64,000 nucleotides of DNA from positions 372,001 to 436,000 of the forward strand of contig JADJWM010000018.1 in assembly GCA_016716365.1 (NCBI GenBank), written 5' to 3'. Below are positions 27,004 to 35,639 of this stretch, piece by piece. The position numbers and the translations under genes were made by a program. The stretch is from Chloracidobacterium sp. GTDB lineage: Bacteria > Acidobacteriota > Blastocatellia > Pyrinomonadales > Pyrinomonadaceae. The stretch's first letter is position 1. Each line of letters begins with the position of its first letter. The notes beneath the pieces are model-generated. The model worked only from the letters and a program-made list of their open reading frames with translations, was not told where the DNA came from and searched no databases.

Positions 27004-28119
27004 TTGGTAACGACAGTTCTTCTGCGCGTTCGCGCCAGCACCTTTGCGCTTCTACTCGTATCCTGTCTTGTGATGTTGGTCCCGGCCGGTCAGGTCCGCG
27101 GGCAAATGCCGGATGACAGCTTCACTTTCTTTAAGGCCGAGGTCGTAAACGCACCGGGAAACACTTACAAATGGTATCCGAATCCGGAAATAAACTTCCC
27201 CGGGGCCGCCAAAGGAAGCCCGATGCGGTTGGTCGTGAAACGCGGCGGCAAAGAAGTCTATTCACACACGTGCCCGCTTGCCGGCCGAAGCGGAACGCAG
27301 ACACAGGCTTGCTACGACCGGAACAGTTCGATCGCTGAGGTGGGCCTCTTCGACGTTGAGATCTATCTCGACAACGGTTCGACGGGAAATTCGAAGCTGG
27401 TACGAAAGTATAAGATCGATGTTCGCAAAACGACGAAGCAGGGCGGCCGACGCCCGGAGTTTTACATTCAACGGCATGCGGACGCGGCGGTCGGCTACCT
27501 GAGCAAGAATCTCCGCAACGTGCTTTTCCTGAATACCGTCTTCTCGCCGGTCGAGGACTATGGAGCGACCTTCGGCTACACGCCGATCCTGAAGTGCTCC
27601 GTCAATGGACGCCCGGTCGACATCGCCGACAACGGGACCGCATTTCGACAGGCGAACGCCCGCGTGATCAACGGGTTTTCCGAGAGCTTCGACGCCAAGC
27701 GGGTGATCCAACGCGACACTATTCGCTTCGATCAAATGGAGATCCAGCTGCCTTTGACGCTCGGCGCGGTCGTGAACCCTACGGTCGGCTATGGCCGCGG
27801 CTGGGTCGATGTGACGAAAACGCCCGGAAAATGGCAATGCGACATCTTCGGGGACAGATCGAATGCGAAGTTCAGGACGTTGAAGTTTGAGGTCGCCGGC
27901 GGGAGCATTCTGCCTCACCCGGAACAAAAAACAGGGAATGTAAATCTGGACAAGGATAAATGGCTGATCGAACTGGAGATCCCGCCGGGAGGAAGCGAGA
28001 TCGACAAGCGGCTGCTTCCGTCACCTGAAACCGGATTGTTCTATGGCATCCCCTGGGCCACACCGGAAGGCAAAGCCCTCGCCGCCCGAGTTCCGCGAAA
28101 GGGTGCTGCATTTCCATGA
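27004..28119 (+). CDS. Exported protein of unknown function, 371 aa
   Basis: Starts at TTG 27004 with an excellent SD (AAGGAGG, about 10 bases upstream). A signal peptide covers residues 1-34 (hydrophobic run ALLLVSCLVMLVP). The mature part is beta-rich with several aromatic strands and a Cys pair (CPL ... ACYDRN) at about 96-109. It has no motif I recognise. The TGA overlaps an ATG at 28116 (ATGA). The gene sits in a run of four closely spaced genes ending with preA, the only hint of function. Confidence 0.65.
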   Translation: MVTTVLLRVRASTFALLLVSCLVMLVPAGQVRGQMPDDSFTFFKAEVVNAPGNTYKWYPNPEINFPGAAKGSPMRLVVKRGGKEVYSHTCPLAGRSGTQTQACYDRNSSIAEVGLFDVEIYLDNGSTGNSKLVRKYKIDVRKTTKQGGRRPEFYIQRHADAAVGYLSKNLRNVLFLNTVFSPVEDYGATFGYTPILKCSVNGRPVDIADNGTAFRQANARVINGFSESFDAKRVIQRDTIRFDQMEIQLPLTLGAVVNPTVGYGRGWVDVTKTPGKWQCDIFGDRSNAKFRTLKFEVAGGSILPHPEQKTGNVNLDKDKWLIELEIPPGGSEIDKRLLPSPETGLFYGIPWATPEGKALAARVPRKGAAFP

Positions 28120-28157
28120 TCGAAGTTGGGATCGAGTGTAGTAGGAGGAATCGCGTT

Positions 28158-28565
28158 ATGAGAGTTTCAAAGTCGGTCACGAACCTGGCCATCGTGATAC
28201 CCGTATTGCTTGCCGTAACGTTGGGATGCCTGGGCCCCGGCTTCGGGGGCAATGCCTGCAAAGGCGTTGTTACGTTTGAAGGGCGAACTTTCGAAGGGAC
28301 CGCAAAGGATGAGAAGCAGGCCGGCCTGAACGCCTGCAATAAATACTGCCTCGAGACCGATGGCGAATTCGACGGGATGTACCGCATTTGGCTTGATTCG
28401 CCAAAGGCCAGGGAATTCGAGCAGAAGCGGAAACGAAAGCCCACAAAAGAGGACGCAATAATGGAAGACCCGCGGCTTCTCGATCAGGTCACCATAAAAT
28501 GTGCCAACGCGTGCGTTGCTCAAGCGAACAAAGGAAAACACACGCTGGATGTAAAATGCCAGTAA
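28158..28565 (+). CDS. Small exported or lipoprotein-like protein, 135 aa
   Basis: The ATG at 28158 has GGAGGA at ideal distance, so I prefer it to the ATG at 28116 that overlaps the previous stop. Residues 1-24 are a signal sequence ending VTLGC, an imperfect lipobox, so it may be a lipoprotein anchored at Cys24. The mature region contains six more Cys in pairs (NACKG, NACNKYC, KCANAC, VKC), suggesting disulfides. A charged lysine-rich stretch (KRKRKPTKED) lies in the middle. Family not recognised. Confidence 0.6.
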   Translation: MRVSKSVTNLAIVIPVLLAVTLGCLGPGFGGNACKGVVTFEGRTFEGTAKDEKQAGLNACNKYCLETDGEFDGMYRIWLDSPKAREFEQKRKRKPTKEDAIMEDPRLLDQVTIKCANACVAQANKGKHTLDVKCQ

Positions 28566-28600
28566 GTCGATCGGGATCATTCCCGGGGAGGTTTACGCAA

Positions 28601-28762
28601 ATGCAAAGAAACGATATAGATCAGGAACCTGAAGAGGAAGTTACAAACGGTGAGACCGCGGAAGACGACGACGCCGAGCATCCCGCTCCGGGCATCGAAC
28701 ACTACCCGGAACCCGACGCCGAGAACATAATGCCGGCGGAGGACCGCCCGGGAACGTTATAG
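28601..28762 (+). CDS. Acidic small protein, 53 aa, unknown function
   Basis: A strong SD (GGGGAGG, 9 bases upstream) precedes the ATG at 28601. The product is intrinsically disordered in character: roughly a third Glu and Asp, plus Pro, almost no hydrophobics and no membrane segment. It ends 14 bases before preA. It may be a small chaperone-like or regulatory partner of PreA, but that rests only on position. Confidence 0.5.
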   Translation: MQRNDIDQEPEEEVTNGETAEDDDAEHPAPGIEHYPEPDAENIMPAEDRPGTL

Positions 28763-28776
28763 AAAGAGGCTTTCAT

Positions 28777-30021
28777 ATGGCCGAATTAAACATCAACTTC
28801 GCTGGGATCAAATCTCCCAATCCATTTTGGCTGGCGAGTGCGCCGCCGACGAACATGGGCTCGATGATCGAGCGCGCATTTGACGCCGGTTGGGGCGGGG
28901 CGGTCTGGAAGACTTTGGGCGAGCCGATCGTGAATGTTTCTTCGCGGCTGGCAGCGATCGATTATGGGTCGACGCGGATGCTCGGGTTGAACAATATCGA
29001 ACTGATCACCGACCGGTCGCTGGAAGTGAATCTGAAAGAGGTCGCGGAGTGCAAGAAGAAGTATCCGAACCACGCGGTCGTCGTCTCTTTGATGGTCGAG
29101 TCGAAAAGGGAAGCTTGGCACGAGATCGTGAAGCGTTCGCAGGACACGGGCTGCGACGGGTTTGAGCTGAATTTCGGCTGCCCGCACGGGATGAGCGAGC
29201 GTGGGATGGGCTCGGCGATGGGGCAGGTGCCTGAGTATACGTGCATGGTCACGGAGTGGGTGAAGGAAGTTTCCGAGATCCCGGTGATCGTGAAGCTGAC
29301 GCCCAACGTCGCTCACATCGGCCCGCCGGGACGTGCGGCGATGAAAGGCGGTGCCGATGCGGTTTCGCTGATCAACACGATCAATTCCGTGATGGGCGTA
29401 GATGTCGACACGATGGTGCCGCACCCGAACGTCAACGGTAAAGCTGCACACGGTGGCTATTGCGGGCCGGCGGTCAAACCCATCGCGTTGAATATGGTCA
29501 GCGAGCTGGCACGCGATCCGGAATTCAACATACCTATCAGCGGCATCGGCGGCATTTCGAATTGGCGCGACGCGGTCGAGTTCATGCTGCTTGGGGCGGG
29601 CAGCGTTCAGATCTGCACGGCGGTAATGCATTACGGCTACCGCATCGTCGAAGACATGATCGACGGGCTGAACAATTATCTCGATGAGAAAGGCTTCGCC
29701 TCGGTCAGCGACATCGTCGGCAAATCGGTCAACCGCGTCACCGATTGGGGCAACCTCGACCTCAACTATGACGTCAAGGCCCACGTCAACGAAGAACACT
29801 GCATCCGCTGCAACCTCTGCTACATCGCCTGCGAAGACGGCGCCCACCAGAGCTTCGAATTCGTCCAGTCCAACGGCCACCGCTACCCGCGCGTGATCGA
29901 AGAAGAATGCGTCGGCTGCAACCTCTGCGCTCTTGTCTGCCCGTCGCCGGGCGCGATCACGATGGAACGCCGCGACGACGGCTCGAATCCGCAAACGTGG
30001 AAAGAGCGCACGGCGGCCTAG
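28777..30021 (+). CDS. preA: Dihydropyrimidine dehydrogenase subunit PreA
   Basis: Protein of 414 aa. The N-terminal FMN-binding TIM barrel of the dihydroorotate dehydrogenase class (about 1-310) includes GFELNFGCPHGMSERGMG and the strand/loop GGISNWRDAVEFMLLGA that binds FMN phosphate. A ferredoxin-like C-terminus carries two 4Fe-4S motifs (CIRCNLCYIAC at about 342 and CVGCNLCALVCP at about 380). It forms the catalytic half of the PreAT complex reducing uracil and thymine with NAD(P)H. An AGAGG SD precedes the ATG. The stop TAG overlaps the stop of the convergent TPR gene in a CTAG tetranucleotide. Confidence 0.93.
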   Translation: MAELNINFAGIKSPNPFWLASAPPTNMGSMIERAFDAGWGGAVWKTLGEPIVNVSSRLAAIDYGSTRMLGLNNIELITDRSLEVNLKEVAECKKKYPNHAVVVSLMVESKREAWHEIVKRSQDTGCDGFELNFGCPHGMSERGMGSAMGQVPEYTCMVTEWVKEVSEIPVIVKLTPNVAHIGPPGRAAMKGGADAVSLINTINSVMGVDVDTMVPHPNVNGKAAHGGYCGPAVKPIALNMVSELARDPEFNIPISGIGGISNWRDAVEFMLLGAGSVQICTAVMHYGYRIVEDMIDGLNNYLDEKGFASVSDIVGKSVNRVTDWGNLDLNYDVKAHVNEEHCIRCNLCYIACEDGAHQSFEFVQSNGHRYPRVIEEECVGCNLCALVCPSPGAITMERRDDGSNPQTWKERTAA

Positions 30022-32234
30022 TTTCCGGCTCCTTCCAATTTCGCGATCCGTTCCTTGACGAGATTCGCGTCGGGCGAGCCGGCAGGCATTATCCTTTCGA
30101 GCGCTCGCAGGATCGTGAATGCGGAGGGTTTGGTTGCCGGAGCTTTGCCGTATTCATCGGCAAGCCCGACCGCATCCCTAAAGAAATTGTTCGCAGCTTC
30201 CAGCCGCGATTTCTTCTCCACCGCCGTTCTCGATGCATAAAAGTGCTGGGCCAACAACGACATCGTTGAAGCGGTCCATTCCGCGGCATTCTTATGGTCC
30301 TTCTCTTGATGGAAGGCCTTGATCATGTTCGTGCGTGCATCAAGGCTCCCGGGGATCATCGAATAGAACTCTCTCGCCTTAACGAAATTCTTATTCCCGA
30401 AATAGAAATTCCCAGTTGCCAGGATCGCCCGGGTTCGGTTTTCGACCGGGATGCCGCCGGCCAGAGCGATCTTTTCAAATAGCTTTTGCGCGAGTTCCGT
30501 CTGGCCCGCATTCACTAGCTTCCCGGCCATCTCGATCGAGTCGGACGCACGCTTGCTTGCCGGGACCGTGGTCGCGGCGAGGTGTTTCTCGATCAAGCCG
30601 ACGGCTTCATTGAAACGTCTCGCGGAGAATTCCTTGTAAGCCAGGTCATAATTCGAGGCGGCAGCCGGCTGCTCCGGAGATGTCGTTGCGGTGCTGGCTT
30701 CGGAAGCGCAGGGCTTCGCCACCTCGCGGCCCAGTTCTTTCGCCTTTTTCTCATCGGCGGTCGCCCGGACCATATCGCCCTTCTTGCAATAGGTAATTGC
30801 CCGGGCCCGGACGGCCTCGGCATAATCTGGTTTGATCGTAAGCGACCGGTTAAGGGCCGCCAGTGCGTCATCGAATTCGTCGCGATTATAGTGGTAGCTC
30901 CCGATGTTGAAGTGAGCGACATGATGTTTCGGGTCCATCGCAAGGGCCTTCTTGTAGTCGGCCAGGGCCAGATCTTTCTTGCCGGCCCGGTCGTACGCCG
31001 CTCCGCGGTTCACCCACTGGTCGGCGTTGTTCGGTTCCAGTTCGACAAGCTTCATTGCATCTTTTAACGACTCGTCGAATTTCTTTAGCCGAGCCAGGGC
31101 GTCGGAGCGTTCCTTATATGCTTTAACGTAACCGGGGTCCAGTTCTATAGCTTTCGAAAGGTCCTGGATCGCCTGATCGTAGTTTCCCATGTTGCGATGG
31201 GCAAGCCCTCGATTATAAAAAGCCGTAGTGTATTTCGGGTCGATCGCTGTCGCTTTCGAAAAGTTATCAACCGCCTCGACGTTCTTCTTCTGCCTCAGAT
31301 ACAGATTCCCCAGATTGTTGAATGCCCAGGCGAATTTCGGATCGATCTCGATCGCTTTCTTCAGGTCGGCCTCGGCCTTTGCGTCCTGCTTCAGGCCGTA
31401 GTAAAGATTGCCGCGGTTACGGTAGAACATCGCGGTCGTCGGCGAAAGCTCGATGGCCTTTGAATAACCGGCCTCGGCCTCGGCGGTCTTGCCCATCAGT
31501 TCATAGGAGTAAGCACGACCATTGTGGGCCCACGCATTTTTGGGATCGAGCGTGATCGCCTGCGTCAGATCGTTGACCGATTCCTGGTAGCGCTTCAGTT
31601 TTTCATAGGTGAGGCCGCGTTCGAAATAAGACCTGGCATCATTTGGCGAAAGAGCGACCACCTTCGACCGGTCGATCAATGCCAGGTCGAACTTCTTTAG
31701 GGCGGCGTATGAATCGGCCCGCTTGTCGTAGGCCAGAGCATAGTTCGGGTTCAGCCGTATCGCTTCCGAAAGGTCGATCGTCGCCCCCTGATGGTCGCCG
31801 TCAGCGGCCTTTGCGGTCCCGCGGGCAACATAATAGATATCCCGCGGTTCGATCGCGATCGCCTGCGAATAGTCGGCTATCGCGTTTTTGGCCCGACCCA
31901 TCCGAAGGTACGCGTCACCGCGTATCCCGAAATTGGCCGAAACTTTGGGACTAAGTTCGATCGCTTTCGTCAGGTCGGCGACTGACAGGTCGTATTTTTG
32001 ACCATAGAACCGTGCGATCGCCCGCCCGCTGAAACAGTTGCCCGCTGCGGCATTCAGCCTGATGCATTCGCCGTAAGATGCCTCGGCCTTCGCATATTCC
32101 TTGTTCTTGTTCTGCTGAAAACCGAGGGCATTCCAGCCTTCGGCCGTCGTAGGATTCTGGGCTCCGACAACACTCGTGAAGAGCATTGCCATCAGGAACG
32201 GCCGCAGAAATGAATTGATCCCTTTCTTGTTCAT
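30018..32234 (-). CDS. Exported TPR-repeat protein, 738 aa
   Basis: A signal peptide (1-25, ending VVGAQ) is followed by about 14 consecutive TPR units to residue 490 (recurring A..AI.L.P....Y..RG..Y). A Ser/Ala linker then leads to a C-terminal helical region with a few more degenerate TPRs. It probably acts as a periplasmic or outer-membrane scaffold. On the minus strand it lies 88 bases downstream of another TPR gene (32323-33867) in the same orientation. Its leader contains a ten-base C tract (as read on its strand) enclosed by a CCGGGC/GCCCGG hairpin. Confidence 0.88.
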   Translation of the reverse strand: MNKKGINSFLRPFLMAMLFTSVVGAQNPTTAEGWNALGFQQNKNKEYAKAEASYGECIRLNAAAGNCFSGRAIARFYGQKYDLSVADLTKAIELSPKVSANFGIRGDAYLRMGRAKNAIADYSQAIAIEPRDIYYVARGTAKAADGDHQGATIDLSEAIRLNPNYALAYDKRADSYAALKKFDLALIDRSKVVALSPNDARSYFERGLTYEKLKRYQESVNDLTQAITLDPKNAWAHNGRAYSYELMGKTAEAEAGYSKAIELSPTTAMFYRNRGNLYYGLKQDAKAEADLKKAIEIDPKFAWAFNNLGNLYLRQKKNVEAVDNFSKATAIDPKYTTAFYNRGLAHRNMGNYDQAIQDLSKAIELDPGYVKAYKERSDALARLKKFDESLKDAMKLVELEPNNADQWVNRGAAYDRAGKKDLALADYKKALAMDPKHHVAHFNIGSYHYNRDEFDDALAALNRSLTIKPDYAEAVRARAITYCKKGDMVRATADEKKAKELGREVAKPCASEASTATTSPEQPAAASNYDLAYKEFSARRFNEAVGLIEKHLAATTVPASKRASDSIEMAGKLVNAGQTELAQKLFEKIALAGGIPVENRTRAILATGNFYFGNKNFVKAREFYSMIPGSLDARTNMIKAFHQEKDHKNAAEWTASTMSLLAQHFYASRTAVEKKSRLEAANNFFRDAVGLADEYGKAPATKPSAFTILRALERIMPAGSPDANLVKERIAKLEGAGN

Positions 32235-32244
32235 AATTTCGGGT

Positions 32245-32268
32245 CCGGGCGGGGGGGGGGAGGCCCGG
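32245..32268. repeat. Ten-G tract inside a short hairpin upstream of a TPR gene
   Basis: CCGGGC (32245-32250) and GCCCGG (32263-32268) flank ten Gs at 32251-32260. It lies 11-34 bases upstream of the minus-strand ATG at 32234. The tract could slip and alter leader spacing, or could be an assembly artefact like the tracts near 37.9 kb. Confidence 0.5.
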
Positions 32269-32322
32269 CCTCGCCAAAGGTGTGCTGATCTCAGCGGTGG
32301 ATGACCTCTTGAAATGCTTGAT

Positions 32323-33867
32323 TTACGGGTTGCAACCCTTCGTGACCTTTGCTCCGAGCATGATCGCTTCGTTCTGGTCGGCGATGGCTGTCAACAAGAG
32401 TCCCTTCTTGCAGAGCACCCGTGCCCGCATGATATATGCGTTGGAATGTTTGCGGTTCAGGTTGATCGCCCTCGTAAAGTCGGCGTAAGCGGGATCGTAC
32501 GCAGCGAGGTTAAAGTTCGCCAGCCCTCGGTTATAAAAAGAACGGTAATGGGTCTGGTCGAGTGCGACGCTCTGGTCCAGATCGGCCTTTGCCTGCGAAT
32601 AAGCCTTTTTGTCCAGGTAGAAGGTCCCGCGATTGAAATATGCAAGCGGAAGGCTGGCCCTGAGACGGATAGCCGCCGTCATGTCCTCGATCGCCTTATC
32701 CAGCAGTTTTAGGCTGTAGTTCGACAATCCCCGGTTAAAGAAAACGCTGCCGTTCCGGGGGTCGAGGCGGGCCGCTTCGTTGAACTTTGCCATCGCCAGC
32801 GTGTGAGAACCCGCCGCCGCTAATTTCTTGCCGTCTTCAAGAAGAGTGGCTGCACGGACGGTCGGTGAAATGACCGGGCCCGCCGATCCCGCGGACAAAG
32901 GGGGCGTCGGCCTGACGGCCGGGGTCGGGCGAACAACGGGTGAAGGTGTCGAGCGGGTGACGGGCGGCGGTGAAGGCCTCGGTACGGCCGCGGTCGATTG
33001 TCGCTGCGGGCCTGCCGTGCTGCCGGCGACGAGCGATCGTTTCGGGAATCCTTTGCCGGCCGTAGAGAATGCCAGTGCGGCGAGAAGCGTCTTTCCCAAC
33101 TCGGCGGCGATCTGGTCTCGTTGCGCGATGGTGTAGGCCGGCTTCGACTTCAATGCCGTGAGCCGTCGCGCGCTGAGCGTGAAACTGCTTGGGGTTCCCG
33201 CCGGGGCCTCGTTAAGCTTTTTATCGAGCGAGGCCAAATACTCACCCATAGACTTGTCGAAGGGCGGATAATTCGGAAACTTGTACCACATCGTCACGTC
33301 GGCGGCGATCTCGCCTAACGACATGCCAACTTCCCACTGCCATTGCGATCGCGGATCAACCTCGGGAATCGTTTCGTTCAAAATGTCGTTCATCGACCCG
33401 AACCGGTCGAATTGTTTGACCACAACGAAGCGCTGGACCATCTTTCGCTCGGTTTCGGGCGGTACGGGCCACTCGACCGGGCTTTTCGCCCTGGCCGTGA
33501 TCCCCTTCAGCGTCGGGACCACTTCAGGATCGTAAAACCCGAGCATCGTCGAACAGATATTCAGGTGAGCGGCTTCGATCGTCCCGACACCGAGATTTAA
33601 CATCCTCAATGCCTTAAAGCCAAAAAATCCGTTGACAAACGGCTCCATCGCGGCGCGTTTAGATTCGTTGAGTGGGTCCGCTTCCAGCATCTTAAGGTAG
33701 CCTTGGGCCAAGGCTCCGGCACCGTCATCGAGCCGCTTGCCCAGCGTGACCTTCTGTGCCGCGATAGCCTGTGCCGTCGTCAGAAGCAGCAACAACCCGA
33801 AATACTTTCGAAGTTGCGCCCGGGTCCTGGATCCGGTGACACGGGAATTACATGAATTGAGGTTCAT
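32323..33867 (-). CDS. Exported protein with C-terminal TPRs, 514 aa
   Basis: The chosen ATG at 33867 gives MNLNSCNSR, then a hydrophobic signal (about 24-38, ending AIAAQ). A longer frame begins 28 codons upstream without SD. Residues 40-250 form an alpha-helical domain I do not recognise. A Pro/Thr/Ser-rich linker (PSPPPVTRSTPSP) follows, then about five TPR units (370-500). It is likely envelope-located, in tandem with the larger TPR protein 88 bases downstream. Confidence 0.8.
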   Translation of the reverse strand: MNLNSCNSRVTGSRTRAQLRKYFGLLLLLTTAQAIAAQKVTLGKRLDDGAGALAQGYLKMLEADPLNESKRAAMEPFVNGFFGFKALRMLNLGVGTIEAAHLNICSTMLGFYDPEVVPTLKGITARAKSPVEWPVPPETERKMVQRFVVVKQFDRFGSMNDILNETIPEVDPRSQWQWEVGMSLGEIAADVTMWYKFPNYPPFDKSMGEYLASLDKKLNEAPAGTPSSFTLSARRLTALKSKPAYTIAQRDQIAAELGKTLLAALAFSTAGKGFPKRSLVAGSTAGPQRQSTAAVPRPSPPPVTRSTPSPVVRPTPAVRPTPPLSAGSAGPVISPTVRAATLLEDGKKLAAAGSHTLAMAKFNEAARLDPRNGSVFFNRGLSNYSLKLLDKAIEDMTAAIRLRASLPLAYFNRGTFYLDKKAYSQAKADLDQSVALDQTHYRSFYNRGLANFNLAAYDPAYADFTRAINLNRKHSNAYIMRARVLCKKGLLLTAIADQNEAIMLGAKVTKGCNP

Positions 33868-34003
33868 TTTTTCAGCTTGAACAACTGCAGCCGATGGTCT
33901 GGTTCGGAAATTTTTTCGAGTACTTATTTTATGGCCCGGGTGGGGAACCAACCCTATTATAGAAGAAATTCCGTTAGCTGCCTAGATTTGGCCGCCTCGC
34001 GCC

Positions 34004-35065
34004 TTAGATCGAACGGCGGCCGATCGCTCCCGCGGCGATCTGCCCCAGAGCAGCAACAAATTTATCAAAATCGGCGAATCGCGCGTCGTCGGTAAAGCCT
34101 TTCACGTATCGCGCGTAGATCTGCTGGCCGATAACGGCGATCTTGAATGTGCCGAACACATAATGGTAGAGGATGTTCGAGACATCGCGGCCCGACTCCT
34201 CGGCGTACATATCGACCAATTGCCGCCGGGAAAAGTTTGACATTAGCACGAAGGGGTTGAACGGCATTCGCATCATTTCTTCACCCGCGTCCGGCGACAT
34301 CCAATATCCGAGCGTCGTGCCGAGGTCCATCAGCGGGTCCCCGACCGTCACCATTTCCCAATCGAGCACTGCGGTGATGCGTGTCAGGTCTTCGGGGTCG
34401 AGCATCACGTTGTCGAACTTGTAATCGTTGTGTACGAGCGAAGCGCCGGACTCCGTGGGGATGTTCGCGTTCAGCCATTCGATCGCGGCTTCAAGTTCAG
34501 GATGCTCGTCCGTCTTTGCTGCAAAGTAGCGCTTTGTCCAGCCTTCGACCTGGCGGCGGGGATAGCCTTCGGGTTTTCCGAGGTCGCCAAGGCCGGCGGC
34601 CGCATAGTCAAGTGAGTGCAGGTCCGCAAGGTTCCGGACGAAGGCACGGCAAACGGAGAGCTGCACTTGAGCCGATCTCTCCAGCGCCTCAGGGGCTTTT
34701 CCACGAATGATCAGGCCGCGGCGCCGCTCCATCAGGTAGAACTCGGCACCGATAACGGATTCGTCATCGCAAAAGAGCAGCGGTTTCGGAGCGGGCGGAT
34801 AAACAGCCGAAAGTTTCGACAGCACGTTGAATTCGCGACGCATGTCGTGGGCGGTCTTGACCGTGTTGCCGAACGGCGGCCGGCGGAGGACGAATTCTTC
34901 ATCGCCGATCGTGATCAGGTAGGTCAGGTTCGAGCTTCCGCCCGCGAACTGACTCACGCTGATCGAGCTCGAACCGGTGCCAATGCGCGAGGCAATGAAA
35001 TCACCCAACCGGGCTGTGTCGATATCTTCTCGCGGAGCGATGGTTTCGGAGGCTGGACCGGCCAT
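34004..35065 (-). CDS. Aminoglycoside-phosphotransferase-like kinase, ACAD10/11 type
   Basis: Protein of 353 aa. The protein-kinase-like fold has the Brenner motif LVHNDYKFDN (catalytic Asp, Asn) at about 230-240 and the metal-binding DWEM of VLDWEMVTVGDPLMDL. The ATP-lysine region lies in FVLRRPPFG. Together with GGSSNLTYLI at the N-terminus this is the pattern of the phosphotransferase domain fused to acyl-CoA dehydrogenase in eukaryotic ACAD10/ACAD11, where it phosphorylates 4-hydroxyacyl-CoA. A free-standing acyl-CoA dehydrogenase lies at 36598. Resistance to aminoglycosides is unlikely. It is divergently transcribed from the small gene at 35114. Confidence 0.87.
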   Translation of the reverse strand: MAGPASETIAPREDIDTARLGDFIASRIGTGSSSISVSQFAGGSSNLTYLITIGDEEFVLRRPPFGNTVKTAHDMRREFNVLSKLSAVYPPAPKPLLFCDDESVIGAEFYLMERRRGLIIRGKAPEALERSAQVQLSVCRAFVRNLADLHSLDYAAAGLGDLGKPEGYPRRQVEGWTKRYFAAKTDEHPELEAAIEWLNANIPTESGASLVHNDYKFDNVMLDPEDLTRITAVLDWEMVTVGDPLMDLGTTLGYWMSPDAGEEMMRMPFNPFVLMSNFSRRQLVDMYAEESGRDVSNILYHYVFGTFKIAVIGQQIYARYVKGFTDDARFADFDKFVAALGQIAAGAIGRRSI

Positions 35066-35113
35066 GCGGTAGATTATAGGACAGTACGGCGAACGGCGCT
35101 AAAATGCCCAACA

Positions 35114-35416
35114 ATGACATCGATCAGCACACCTGTTTGGCGGCTTACCGGCCTGAGGGGAAGCGAGCCGGGTACGCTCCAATTGTCGGACGGAAGACTC
35201 AAATACACTCCCGATGACGGTCCGGGATTCGACGTGCCGATGGAAGAAATAAGCGGCGTCAATTTTCCATGGTATTACTTCAGCGGCGGTTTCAAGCTCC
35301 GCGTCCGCGGCGAAGAATATCGTTTTTCGTTTGTTGAGCCGCACAATGAATACGCCGATATCAAAAGCGGCCGTTCGCTGGGGAAACAATGGAAAGCCGC
35401 CCTCGGCCAACGCTGA
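35114..35416 (+). CDS. Small PH/GRAM-like protein, 100 aa
   Basis: The ATG at 35114 lies 48 bases from the divergent phosphotransferase start. The protein is beta-rich and looks like a single PH or GRAM-type barrel: alternating strands GTLQLSDGRLKYTP, ISGVNFPWYYFSGGFKLRV and EYRFSFVEP, followed by one C-terminal helix. It has no signal peptide. Longer in-frame extensions upstream run antisense to the phosphotransferase and are rejected. Function unknown. Confidence 0.6.
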   Translation: MTSISTPVWRLTGLRGSEPGTLQLSDGRLKYTPDDGPGFDVPMEEISGVNFPWYYFSGGFKLRVRGEEYRFSFVEPHNEYADIKSGRSLGKQWKAALGQR

Positions 35417-35448
35417 GATCTTGTCAGGAAGTCGGGGTGTAAGCCTCT

Positions 35449-35540
35449 CTTTGTGCACTTCGTGACTTTCCTCGGCGCCCTTTGTGTTTAGATATTCGCT
35501 AAACACAAAGACCGCAAAGTCAGGACGCGAAGGACCCAAA
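35449..35540. repeat. Inverted-repeat element with perfect 12-bp central stem
   Basis: The inner stem CTTTGTGTTTAG (35480-35491) pairs perfectly with CTAAACACAAAG (35499-35510) around a 7-base loop. The imperfect pairing extends outwards to about 43 bases per arm. It lies between the PH-like gene and the polysaccharide deacetylase. It resembles a non-coding miniature palindromic element rather than a terminator, since no T-run follows. The rest of 35417-35639 shows no gene. Confidence 0.65.
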
Positions 35541-35639
35541 GTTTAGTCTATGAATCCGTCAGCAGCACTACACGTTTGGGAAACCGTCAGCGATGACCGC
35601 TCCTTATCCGCTGTCGAGGAATTGTGCTAATTTACTCAA

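Noticed and set aside
28786..29994. 402-codon open frame antisense to preA
   Set aside because: Same reason: low-complexity Arg/Asp/Val composition and a strong real gene on the other strand.
34004..35065. Aminoglycoside resistance gene
   Set aside because: The phosphotransferase motifs fit the ACAD10/11-type clade, and context is fatty-acid-like metabolism.
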